Shown: piece by piece, positions 42,012-49,966 of the stretch
Position numbering within the stretch: the stretch's first letter is position 1
Layout: each line of letters starts with the position of its first letter
Source: JAJDIA01 sp031555735
Lineage (GTDB): Bacteria > Bacteroidota > Bacteroidia > Bacteroidales > Tannerellaceae
DNA length: 64,000 nt
Reading direction: 5' to 3'
Assembly (NCBI GenBank): GCA_031555735.1
Contig: JAVBUE010000016.1
Span: 39,924 to 103,923, forward strand
Program-made: the position numbers and the translations under genes
Notes under the pieces: generated by a model
Seen by the model: the letters and a program-made list of their open reading frames with translations, nothing else
Database searches by the model: none
What the model was told of the DNA's origin: nothing

Positions 42012-43220
42012 ATGAAACAAATCGGCTACTTGATTGTTTTGTTAATAATACCTTTTACCGCGCATGCACAGCTGGCTGAAGCGCTTGAAGGGGTGGGCTT
42101 CGAGAATATCCGGGTGGCCGACGGCGATGGCCGTGTCACCGCGTGCTTCGAAGATAACATCTTCCGCAGCACCTACCGGGGAGTCGGCGAAGCCATCCGG
42201 ACAGCCCTGCAGACTGGCGACGGTGAGGAACTGGAACTGGTGGCGCTGGATAATGGGGTGCCCCGGTTGTATATACGGATTCCACAGGAACTGGCCGCCG
42301 CTTTCCGCGATGGCCGGGCAGACATCCGGAACGTATATGCAGCCATGGAGTTAAGTTACGATACGGATAAGGCTATGGAACGGTTGACCGATGTGAAATA
42401 CATAACTAATTCGTCCCGGTGGAAAACGGATTTCGTTGTCTATCCGGGTGTGATACTGGAGAACTTCCGTTTGGACAGGATCTATTCGTATGCTGTCATG
42501 GTATCGCCCGCCCTCGAACTATCGCCCTGGAAAGGGGCGAAGCTGACGGTGCAGGGCGTCTTCCCTATTGCGACCAATATGCAGGGGGAACCTACACGGA
42601 TACGTCCGGGCGTGGTGGCGATCAGGCAGGACTACCGCCTGCCGCGTAACTTCCTGGGTTATGCCACAGCGGGCAATTTCACGGACAATCGCTACGGTTT
42701 CCGGACGGGTATCGGCTACCGCATGCCCGACGGACGGGTGGAGGTGGGTGTTGCCGCCGGCGCTACGGCGTATGCGGGACTGCGCGACGGCAAACATTGG
42801 TACATGAGTAACCGCTTCCGGATGGACGCGACGGTGGGTGCATCGGCGTATGAACCGTATTTCAACCTTCAATTCGATCTCCGGGCTACCCGCTACGTGT
42901 TTGGCGACATGGGCATACGCGCCGACTGCACGCGCCATTTCGGCGAGTGCGCCATCGGGGTGTATGGCATGCTGGTGGAGGGGATTGTGAATGGAGGATT
43001 CCATTTCACGGTGCCGCTGCCGGGGAAGAAATGGAACCGGCGGCATGCCGTACGTCTTCGTCCCGCCTCTTACTTCGCGATGGAATACAGCCGGGAAGAT
43101 CCCGGCCGGTACATGAAGGAACGGATGGGAACATCCTACGAGACACGCCCGGATGAGAACCGGAGCGAGCATTTCTTCCAGCCGGAATACATCAGACACT
43201 TCTTATTGAATGAAAAGTGA
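42012..43220 (+). CDS. YjbH-like outer-membrane protein, second half
   Basis: The protein has 402 residues from ATG 42012, which opens a signal peptide (MKQIGYLIVLLIIPFTAHAQ); ATG 41985 with GGAGG 9 bases upstream is an alternative start that overlaps the previous gene. Residues about 20-130 are a globular part (LAEALEGVGFENIRVADGDGRV, like the YjbH middle region), the remainder a barrel (LRATRYVFGDMGIRADCTRH, GMLVEGIVNGGFHFTVPLPGKKW). With the previous gene it makes up the complete YjbH layout. Probable role in exopolysaccharide passage through the outer membrane. Confidence 0.7.
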   Translation: MKQIGYLIVLLIIPFTAHAQLAEALEGVGFENIRVADGDGRVTACFEDNIFRSTYRGVGEAIRTALQTGDGEELELVALDNGVPRLYIRIPQELAAAFRDGRADIRNVYAAMELSYDTDKAMERLTDVKYITNSSRWKTDFVVYPGVILENFRLDRIYSYAVMVSPALELSPWKGAKLTVQGVFPIATNMQGEPTRIRPGVVAIRQDYRLPRNFLGYATAGNFTDNRYGFRTGIGYRMPDGRVEVGVAAGATAYAGLRDGKHWYMSNRFRMDATVGASAYEPYFNLQFDLRATRYVFGDMGIRADCTRHFGECAIGVYGMLVEGIVNGGFHFTVPLPGKKWNRRHAVRLRPASYFAMEYSREDPGRYMKERMGTSYETRPDENRSEHFFQPEYIRHFLLNEK

Positions 43221-43262
43221 TAATTTACATTTTTATTTTATTTATTTAATTATTTAGAGATT

Positions 43263-44540
43263 ATGAAACGATTTCTCAAGAACGCACAACTGTGGATGAT
43301 TGCCGCAGTATGTGCAGTAACATTGAATGCTTGTGGCGGTGACGACGATGATCCGGAAATTGTACCGGACCCGATGGATACTGCCGAGTATTACATTGCT
43401 GGTGCAGTGTACGACTATGAAACTTCTGCCGCCGTGTCGGGTGTGACGGTGACGGCAGGTGATGCATCGGCAGTAACGGGTACCGATGGTTCGTACCAGT
43501 TGACTGTCAAAGACAAGCAGAAATACACGGTGGCTTTTGCCAAGACGGGTTATCTGTCACAGAACAGTACAGCCGAGCTGGCAAGCAGCGCGCAGAACCG
43601 TGCTACGGTATTCCTGTCGGTGAAACTGAGTGCGAAAGGGGTGGAAAAGACGGTTAGCGCTGCCGGTGGTATGGTGGGCAACAAGGATTCCGACGCCGCC
43701 TCTACGGTAGGTATCCAGATCCCCGCCGGCGCGATCGGCACCGGTTCGGCTACGATCAGCGTGACACCGGTATCCACACCGGTACCGGCTTCCACGACGG
43801 TGACGACCGGAACACAGAACACCACACTTTCCCTGGGTGAACTGCATATCGAGTCGTCCAAGAACGCATTCGACCAAGCTGTATCGCTTGTGTGGAAAAA
43901 CGCGGCTACGGCTACGGCTGCCTTCAGCAGTGCTAAGGTATTTAGCGATAAGGTTCCGGCCACCAAGGCTCCGGTAGGATATACAGACCTCGGTAACGCG
44001 GTGTTGGATGGGCTGAACTATATGTTCTCCGTGACCCAACTCTATGCCGGTTATTCACTGGAAGCGAACGTGAAAGTGGCTACCAATACAGGTAAGGAAA
44101 TCAACAAGGTGAACGGACAAGACGAAGTGACAGTTGACAACAGCGGCAAAACAGAAGCCGTGAAAGACCTGAAGCTGAATGTCGAACAGAAAGCCGGTTG
44201 GACCTATACGACATCGCCCACACAGGCGTTGACGGCTGCCGGTGTATCGGGTGCCGACCTCGCAACGATGGCCGCTACCATCTCCCGCGGTATTGAAAAC
44301 ACGGAAGGCGGGGCTCCGGCTCTGTTGACCATCCCGGGTGAAGACACCGCCAGCATCAGCGGTGGTTACATCATGCACTACAAGAATGAAGCTACATTCT
44401 ACACCCGTACCTATACCTTCGACATTGCAACCAACGGACAAACCAAATCTGTTGCCGTCGTGGTTAAACATTATACCGGAAGCGTCACCACTTATTCCAA
44501 CGTGGATGCCGCACAGCACTCTGGCGGTAAGTCAAACTAA
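43263..44540 (+). CDS. surface lipoprotein with carboxypeptidase-regulatory-like domain
   Basis: The protein has 425 residues. Lipobox LNACGG followed by DDDD is a surface-export signal of Bacteroidota lipoproteins. Residues about 45-120 are a CarboxypepD_reg-like beta-sandwich (YYIAGAVYDYETSAAVSGVTVTAGD and TDGSYQLTVKDKQKYTVAFAKTGY). The rest is Thr/Ala/Ser-rich beta sequence without a recognised domain. It ends the capsule-side genes; a terminator follows. Function unknown; possibly an attachment or structural surface protein. Confidence 0.7.
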   Translation: MKRFLKNAQLWMIAAVCAVTLNACGGDDDDPEIVPDPMDTAEYYIAGAVYDYETSAAVSGVTVTAGDASAVTGTDGSYQLTVKDKQKYTVAFAKTGYLSQNSTAELASSAQNRATVFLSVKLSAKGVEKTVSAAGGMVGNKDSDAASTVGIQIPAGAIGTGSATISVTPVSTPVPASTTVTTGTQNTTLSLGELHIESSKNAFDQAVSLVWKNAATATAAFSSAKVFSDKVPATKAPVGYTDLGNAVLDGLNYMFSVTQLYAGYSLEANVKVATNTGKEINKVNGQDEVTVDNSGKTEAVKDLKLNVEQKAGWTYTTSPTQALTAAGVSGADLATMAATISRGIENTEGGAPALLTIPGEDTASISGGYIMHYKNEATFYTRTYTFDIATNGQTKSVAVVVKHYTGSVTTYSNVDAAQHSGGKSN

Positions 44541-44570
44541 GCATCGCCTGATAACCCGGCTAACAACAAA

Positions 44571-44600
44571 AGCGCCTCCCGCAAGAGAGGCGCTTTTTTT
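44571..44600 (+). terminator. intrinsic terminator after the surface lipoprotein gene
   Basis: Eight-base stem AGCGCCTC / GAGGCGCT, eight-base loop and a run of seven T, 30 bases after the stop. It separates the capsule region from the convergent LacI gene. Confidence 0.85.
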
Positions 44601-44629
44601 GTTCCGGATACCGTGCAGAGGGCCGAAGC

Positions 44630-45655
44630 CTATACCGGCTGTCGGAGGGATGATTCGCGGATATTGATTTTTGCCTCCAGTACGATGGTGCGCTGGGTCA
44701 CTTCGCAATTGCTTTTGATCTGTTCGAGCAACAGTTCGGCGGCGGCCTTCCCCATGGCGAAGGTGGGCTGCTCGATGCTGGTGAGGTTCGGTTCGATGAT
44801 CATGGCCATTTTCGACTCCGTGAAGCCTACGACGGCGATGTCTTCCGGGATCCGGATCCCGTTTTTCTTCAGTGTCTTCATCGCGCCGATGGCAACGGGG
44901 TCGTTGATGGCGAAAATGCCATCCGGCAACACCGGCATTTCCAGTATCTGCATGGCGCCGAGGATCCCTTTCTCCATCAACAGCCCGCAGGGGATGATCA
45001 GACTTTCGTCCACCGGCAGGCCATGCCGGATGAGGGCGTCTTTGTAGCCGCGTATCCGTTCGGCCGACACGTCCAGGCTTTCCGGCCCCGCCAGGTGGAC
45101 GATCCTGCGGCAGCCCTGTTCGATCAGGTGCTCGGTTGCCACAAACGCCCATTTGCAATCGTCGATGATCACCCGGGATACCGGCACATTCCGCGCTACC
45201 CGGTTGAAAAACACGAGGGGGAAGTGGTTGTCTATCAGGGTCTGGAAATACTCCATATCGGTGGTCTCCGTGGATACGGATACGATAAAGCCATCCACCA
45301 TCTTCGCTTCCAGCGACCGCATGTTTTTCATTTCCAGCTCGGCGGATTCGTTGGACTGGCTGATCAGCAACCGGTATCCTTCCGGTTCCAGCACGCTCTG
45401 TATCCCCATGATGATCTCCGGGAAGAACGAGTTGATGAACTCCGGGATGATCATCCCCACGGAAAACGATTGGCGGTGTTTCAGGTTTAAGGAAATAGGA
45501 TTGGGCATGTAGTTTAATTTTTCGGCCAGCTCGACCACGGCTTTCCGGGTCTCGGGATTGACGTCCCACCGGTCTGCCAGCGCCCTGGAGACGGTGGATG
45601 TGGATAGGTTCAACGCCTTGGCGATGTCTTTGATGGTAACTCTTGATTTAATCAT
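44630..45655 (-). CDS. LacI-family transcriptional regulator
   Basis: The protein has 341 residues. The N-terminal helix-turn-helix and hinge are standard: VTIKDIAKALNLSTSTVSRALAD and MPNPISLNLKHRQSFSVGMIIPEF. The sugar-binding periplasmic-type domain follows (GPESLDVSAERIRGYKDAL, AINDPVAIGAMKTLKKNGIRIPEDIAVVGF). It is divergent from the symporter gene and most likely controls this utilisation locus by binding the palindrome at 45806 until a sugar ligand appears. LacI control is less usual for PULs than hybrid two-component or anti-sigma control. Confidence 0.9.
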   Translation of the reverse strand: MIKSRVTIKDIAKALNLSTSTVSRALADRWDVNPETRKAVVELAEKLNYMPNPISLNLKHRQSFSVGMIIPEFINSFFPEIIMGIQSVLEPEGYRLLISQSNESAELEMKNMRSLEAKMVDGFIVSVSTETTDMEYFQTLIDNHFPLVFFNRVARNVPVSRVIIDDCKWAFVATEHLIEQGCRRIVHLAGPESLDVSAERIRGYKDALIRHGLPVDESLIIPCGLLMEKGILGAMQILEMPVLPDGIFAINDPVAIGAMKTLKKNGIRIPEDIAVVGFTESKMAMIIEPNLTSIEQPTFAMGKAAAELLLEQIKSNCEVTQRTIVLEAKINIRESSLRQPV

Positions 45656-45805
45656 GTTTGCGACTTATTAAATAGGTACATGTGTGTGGTATCCGGAACA
45701 GGTCCGTGGGCGAAAGTACGTATTTTTTTGGTTAACATGTAGATTTTCAAGAGAATTCGTCGATCGGATCCATTCTCTGACGGATCCGTTTTCCTGTATC
45801 ATCTT

Positions 45806-45819
45806 CGGGAACGTTCCCG
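45806..45819. promoter_or_regulatory. LacI-type operator
   Basis: CGGGAACGTTCCCG, a perfect 14-base palindrome in the divergent region, resembles LacI/GalR-family operators with a central CG. It is 57 bases upstream of the symporter -7 box and can serve both directions. Confidence 0.6.
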
Positions 45820-45851
45820 CAAACGATTCCGATGATTTATATCGCTAAATG

Positions 45852-45883
45852 CTTGTGAATACGTTTTTTTGCCTTTACGTTTG
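45852..45883 (+). promoter_or_regulatory. promoter of the symporter operon
   Basis: CTTG (45852-45855), 20 bases, TACGTTTG (45876-45883): one mismatch from the Bacteroides consensus. It places transcription start before ATG 45945 and rules out the upstream frame start at 45849. Confidence 0.55.
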
Positions 45884-45944
45884 CTTTGGAAAACACGAAA
45901 ATAGCAACCTGTCCACAAACACAAACTTAAATAATACCATCCGT

Positions 45945-47627
45945 ATGGGTTACCTCGACATCCTTACCATCCTGCTTTTTGCGGTTGTAGTAGTATCTGC
46001 CGGATTGGCCTTCGGCAAGAAAGGGAAGAATATGAAATCCTTTTTCGCCGCGGGCGGATCCATTCCTTGGCCTATCAGCGGCCTGTCCCTGTTTATGGGT
46101 TTCTTCTCCGCCGGCACCTTTGTGGTCTGGGGGGCGATCGCTTATTCGTTGGGATGGGTGTCGGTCACCATCCAGTGGACGATGAGCATAGCCGGTCTCC
46201 TGGTGGGGCTGATCATTGCGCCCCGGTGGCATAAGACCGGCGTATTGACTGTGGCCGAGTACATCAACAAACGACTCGGCGTCCCGATCCAGAAAGCCTA
46301 CACCTACCTGTTCCTGCTCATCTCCCTGTTCACTACCGGTTCGTTCCTGTATCCGGTAGCGCGGATCGTGGAGGTATCTACCGGCTTGCCGTTGCATACC
46401 TGCATCCTGATCCTCGGCGCGGCGTGTATCCTTTATGTGTCCGTGGGAGGGCTGTGGGCGGTAGTGGTCACCGATGTGCTGCAGTTCGCCATCCTCACGG
46501 CGGCCGTCATCATCGTCGTCCCCCTCTCGTTCGATAAGGTAGGAGGCGTTTCCGGGTTTATCCAATCGGCGCCCGACACCTTCTTCCGGGTGTTCAACGG
46601 TGAATATACCATCGGTTTTATCATCGCCTTCGGGATATACAATGCCATTTTCCTGGGCGGCAACTGGGCGTATGTGCAACGTTATACCAGTGTGAAAAGC
46701 GGGAAAGACGCGCGCAAGGTGGGCTTGCTGTTCGGCATGCTATACGTCGTAAGCCCCGTCCTGTGGATGCTTCCCCCCATGATCTACCGGATCTACAACG
46801 GCGGGTTGACCGATCTCGACAGCGAAGGCGCCTACCTGATGATGTGCAAGGAGGTGCTGCCGGCGGGACTGCTGGGGATGATGCTCGGCGGGATGATCTT
46901 CGCCACCGCCAGTTCCCTGAATTCGATCCTCAATATCTCTTCCGGCGTATTTACGAATGATATCTTCAAGCGGCTGCGTCCGCAAAGTACGGACGAAACA
47001 TTGATGCGGGTAGCCCGTATCTCCACCATAGGCTTCGGTATCCTGGCTATCATCGTGGCCTTCCTGGTGCCGCTGATGGGAGGGATTGTGAATGTGGTGA
47101 TCAGTGTGGCGGCGCTCACGGGCGTACCTTTATACCTGCCTGTCATCTGGTCGCTTTTCTCCCGGCGGCAGACCGGCAAGACGGTGCTGGCGGCCACGTT
47201 GCTGAGCCTGCTCGTCAATGTATGCTTCAAATTCATCCTGCCCCTTCTCGGCGGCGAGCCGTTGAGCCGGACGAACGAGATGATCCTCGGCGTAGCCTTC
47301 CCGGTAATCTGCATGGTCTTCTTTGAGCTGTTGAACCTCCGCAGCGCGGCAGATATCCGGCACTACGAATCCTATAAAGCCGACGAGCAACGGATGAACC
47401 AGGCCAAGCTGGCGGAAGCGGCAGCGGATACGGGGGGGCAGGACACGGATAATGCCTACAGTGTGCGGGTGATCCGGATCGGCATCATGGCATCGGGAGT
47501 AGTGATCGCCTTCTTCGGGCTGATCGCTCCCTCAGGCAAAGCGGTGGTGATACCGGTAGGGCTGTTGCTCGCCCTCGTGGGCTATCTCATCGGAAAGAAA
47601 CGGCGTCATCAACCATTGAAAAAATAA
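45945..47627 (+). CDS. sodium:solute symporter (SSS family)
   Basis: The protein has 560 residues from ATG 45945, with about 13-14 membrane spans. FFAAGGSIPWPISGLSLFMGFFSAGTFVVWGAIAY, GVLTVAEYINKRLG and MIFATASSLNSILNISSGVFTNDIF are SSS landmarks, with the sodium-site serines in the latter. It imports a sugar, sugar acid or similar small product into the cytoplasm with sodium. As first gene of the operon next to a LacI regulator it probably brings in the monosaccharide that also serves as inducer. Confidence 0.88.
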   Translation: MGYLDILTILLFAVVVVSAGLAFGKKGKNMKSFFAAGGSIPWPISGLSLFMGFFSAGTFVVWGAIAYSLGWVSVTIQWTMSIAGLLVGLIIAPRWHKTGVLTVAEYINKRLGVPIQKAYTYLFLLISLFTTGSFLYPVARIVEVSTGLPLHTCILILGAACILYVSVGGLWAVVVTDVLQFAILTAAVIIVVPLSFDKVGGVSGFIQSAPDTFFRVFNGEYTIGFIIAFGIYNAIFLGGNWAYVQRYTSVKSGKDARKVGLLFGMLYVVSPVLWMLPPMIYRIYNGGLTDLDSEGAYLMMCKEVLPAGLLGMMLGGMIFATASSLNSILNISSGVFTNDIFKRLRPQSTDETLMRVARISTIGFGILAIIVAFLVPLMGGIVNVVISVAALTGVPLYLPVIWSLFSRRQTGKTVLAATLLSLLVNVCFKFILPLLGGEPLSRTNEMILGVAFPVICMVFFELLNLRSAADIRHYESYKADEQRMNQAKLAEAAADTGGQDTDNAYSVRVIRIGIMASGVVIAFFGLIAPSGKAVVIPVGLLLALVGYLIGKKRRHQPLKK

Positions 47628-47633
47628 AAGTAC

Positions 47634-49913
47634 ATGCTACAAGAAAACTATCAGCCAAATCGCGCCCTGCGAAGCACGGCGGTATCGGGCGACCTGGCCA
47701 TCGTGGGCGGGGGAATGTCCGGCGTCTGCGCCGCCATCACGGCCGCAAGAGCCGGGACGAAGGTTGTCCTCCTCCAGGACAGGCCTGTCCTTGGCGGCAA
47801 CGCCTCCAGCGAAGTACGCCTGTGGATCCTCGGCGCAACCTCCCACATGGGGAATAACAACCGGTGGGCGCGGGAAGGAGGAGTCATCGACGAGATCCTG
47901 GTGGAGAACACCTACCGGAATAAGGAAGGGAATCCCGTGATACTGGATACCATCATCCTGGACAAGGTGCTGAAGGAACCCAATATCACCCTGCTGTTGA
48001 ACACCTGCGTCTATGCGGTGGAGAAGAACGGCGCCACCCTTTCCGCGGTACACGCGTTTTGCAGTCAGAACCACACGTTCTACACCGTGCAGGCGCCCTT
48101 GTTCTGCGATGCCTCGGGTGATGGCATCGTTGCCTACCTGGCAGGCGCCGGATACCGCATGGGTGCGGAAGAGAAAGAAGAATGGCAGGAGTCTTTCGCC
48201 CCCGGTGCGGACTATGGTGAATTGCTCGGCCATACCATCAGCTTTTACAGCAAGGATGCGGGGAAACCGGTGGCCTATACGGCGCCCGATTTCGCCTTGA
48301 AAGACATCACCGAAATACCCCGTTCCCGCCAGATCAATGCCGGCGAGCACGGATGCAAATACTGGTGGCTCGAATATGGCGGTCGCCTGGATACGATACA
48401 CGATACGGAAAAGATCAAATGGGAACTCTGGCGCGTGGTCTATGGCGTATGGGATCATATCAAGAATTCCGGACAGTTTGAAGGCGTGGAAAACCTTACC
48501 CTCGAATGGGTGGGTATTATCCCCGGTAAGCGGGAGAGCCGCCGTTTCAACGGCCATTACTGGCTGACGCAGCAGGATATCGTGGGGCAGAAAGCGTTCG
48601 ACGACGCAGTGGCTTTCGGCGGATGGGCGATCGACCTCCATCCCGCCGACGGTGTCTTTAGCGAGAAAAGCGGGTGTTCGCAGTATCATGCCAAGGGCGT
48701 GTATGAAATCCCGTTGCGTTGTTTCATCAGCAAGGATATAACCAACCTGTTGTATGCCGGACGTATCATTTCCGCATCGCATGTGGCGCACGGATCCTCC
48801 CGGGTGATGGCCACGGCGGCCTTCGGCGCGCAGGCGGCGGGAATGGCGGCGGTGCATTGCTTAGAGAACGGGCTCGCCCCGGCTGACCTGCTCTCGCCCG
48901 ATCAGGTGAAGCGGATACAGGAACGGCTCAACATCGCGGGGCAAAGTATCCCCCGCCTGCCCATCGCTGCAGCCGGTAACCTGTTGGCATCCGCTACGGT
49001 ATCCGCTTCTTCGCACCTGCTGCTGCACACCATTCCGTTCGACGGCGACTGGCTCGATCTTACCTTTTCGGCCGCACAGATGCTGCCGATGACGGCGGGT
49101 ACGGCCTATGCACTGGACGTATGCGTGGATGCCGCCCGGAAAACATTCCTCCAGGTGGAACTGCGGTATGCCGATAAGCCATGCAACCATACGCCGGAGA
49201 AGGTGGCCGAGAGGATTGAGCTGGAGCTGGAACCGGGTCGTCGCGAACTCCATATCGCTTTCCGCCAGGGTGTGCCAGCCAACCAGTACGGCTTTGTCAC
49301 TTTCCTGAAAAACGAGGATGTCCGGATTCAGACGTCCACCCACCGCTATACGGGTATCCTTTCGGTATTCAACAAATTCAACCTGGCGGTCAATAACCAC
49401 GGCAAGCAGGTGCCGCCCGCAGGCAGCGGATTCGATGCCTTCGAGTTCTGGTGTCCCGAACGCCGCCCGGCAGGTGCGAACATCGCCATGCGCATCTCGC
49501 CCGCCATCGGTGTGTTCGGGGCGGATCAGCTGAATGAAGGCTTTACGCGTCCGACCATCCTGCCGAACGCCTGGGTCGCCGCTCCTGATGATCCGAAGCC
49601 CACGCTGGCGATATACTGGGGCGAACCTGTCACCTTCCGTACGATCACCCTGTATCTGGATACTGATTTCGATCATCCGATGGAGTCCGTGCAGATGGGA
49701 CATGCGGAGGCGGTCATGCCCTTCTGTGTCCGTACCTATACCCTCCTGACGGATACGGGCAAAGTGCTGTACCGGATGGAGGGGAATTATCAGACCATCA
49801 ACCGGATCGTGTTGGACGCCCCGGAAACGGCAACCGGCCTTCGCCTCGTAGCGGAACATCCTTCCGAACGTGTGCCCGCCGCCCTGTTCCATCTCCATAT
49901 CGATCCGTTATAA
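47634..49913 (+). CDS. FAD-dependent oxidoreductase (PF12831 type) with C-terminal beta-sandwich
   Basis: The protein has 759 residues and no signal peptide, so it is cytoplasmic. The dinucleotide site is GGGMSGVCAAITAARAG with VLLQDRPVLGGNASSEVR; further motifs are FCDASGDGIVAYLAGA and GRIISASHVAHGSSRVMATAAFGAQAAGMAAVH. Residues about 440-759 form two beta-rich parts without a known name. PF12831 enzymes in utilisation loci oxidise sugars or related small molecules; the substrate is likely the compound imported by the symporter 6 bases upstream. Confidence 0.8.
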   Translation: MLQENYQPNRALRSTAVSGDLAIVGGGMSGVCAAITAARAGTKVVLLQDRPVLGGNASSEVRLWILGATSHMGNNNRWAREGGVIDEILVENTYRNKEGNPVILDTIILDKVLKEPNITLLLNTCVYAVEKNGATLSAVHAFCSQNHTFYTVQAPLFCDASGDGIVAYLAGAGYRMGAEEKEEWQESFAPGADYGELLGHTISFYSKDAGKPVAYTAPDFALKDITEIPRSRQINAGEHGCKYWWLEYGGRLDTIHDTEKIKWELWRVVYGVWDHIKNSGQFEGVENLTLEWVGIIPGKRESRRFNGHYWLTQQDIVGQKAFDDAVAFGGWAIDLHPADGVFSEKSGCSQYHAKGVYEIPLRCFISKDITNLLYAGRIISASHVAHGSSRVMATAAFGAQAAGMAAVHCLENGLAPADLLSPDQVKRIQERLNIAGQSIPRLPIAAAGNLLASATVSASSHLLLHTIPFDGDWLDLTFSAAQMLPMTAGTAYALDVCVDAARKTFLQVELRYADKPCNHTPEKVAERIELELEPGRRELHIAFRQGVPANQYGFVTFLKNEDVRIQTSTHRYTGILSVFNKFNLAVNNHGKQVPPAGSGFDAFEFWCPERRPAGANIAMRISPAIGVFGADQLNEGFTRPTILPNAWVAAPDDPKPTLAIYWGEPVTFRTITLYLDTDFDHPMESVQMGHAEAVMPFCVRTYTLLTDTGKVLYRMEGNYQTINRIVLDAPETATGLRLVAEHPSERVPAALFHLHIDPL

Positions 49914-49966
49914 GCAGATGATAACTACATATATACTTCATGAAAATCACTTAATATTATATTCAT

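Noticed and set aside
45849..45944. Upstream start of the symporter gene
   Set aside because: The promoter -7 box at 45876 lies inside this stretch and the family starts at MGYLDIL.
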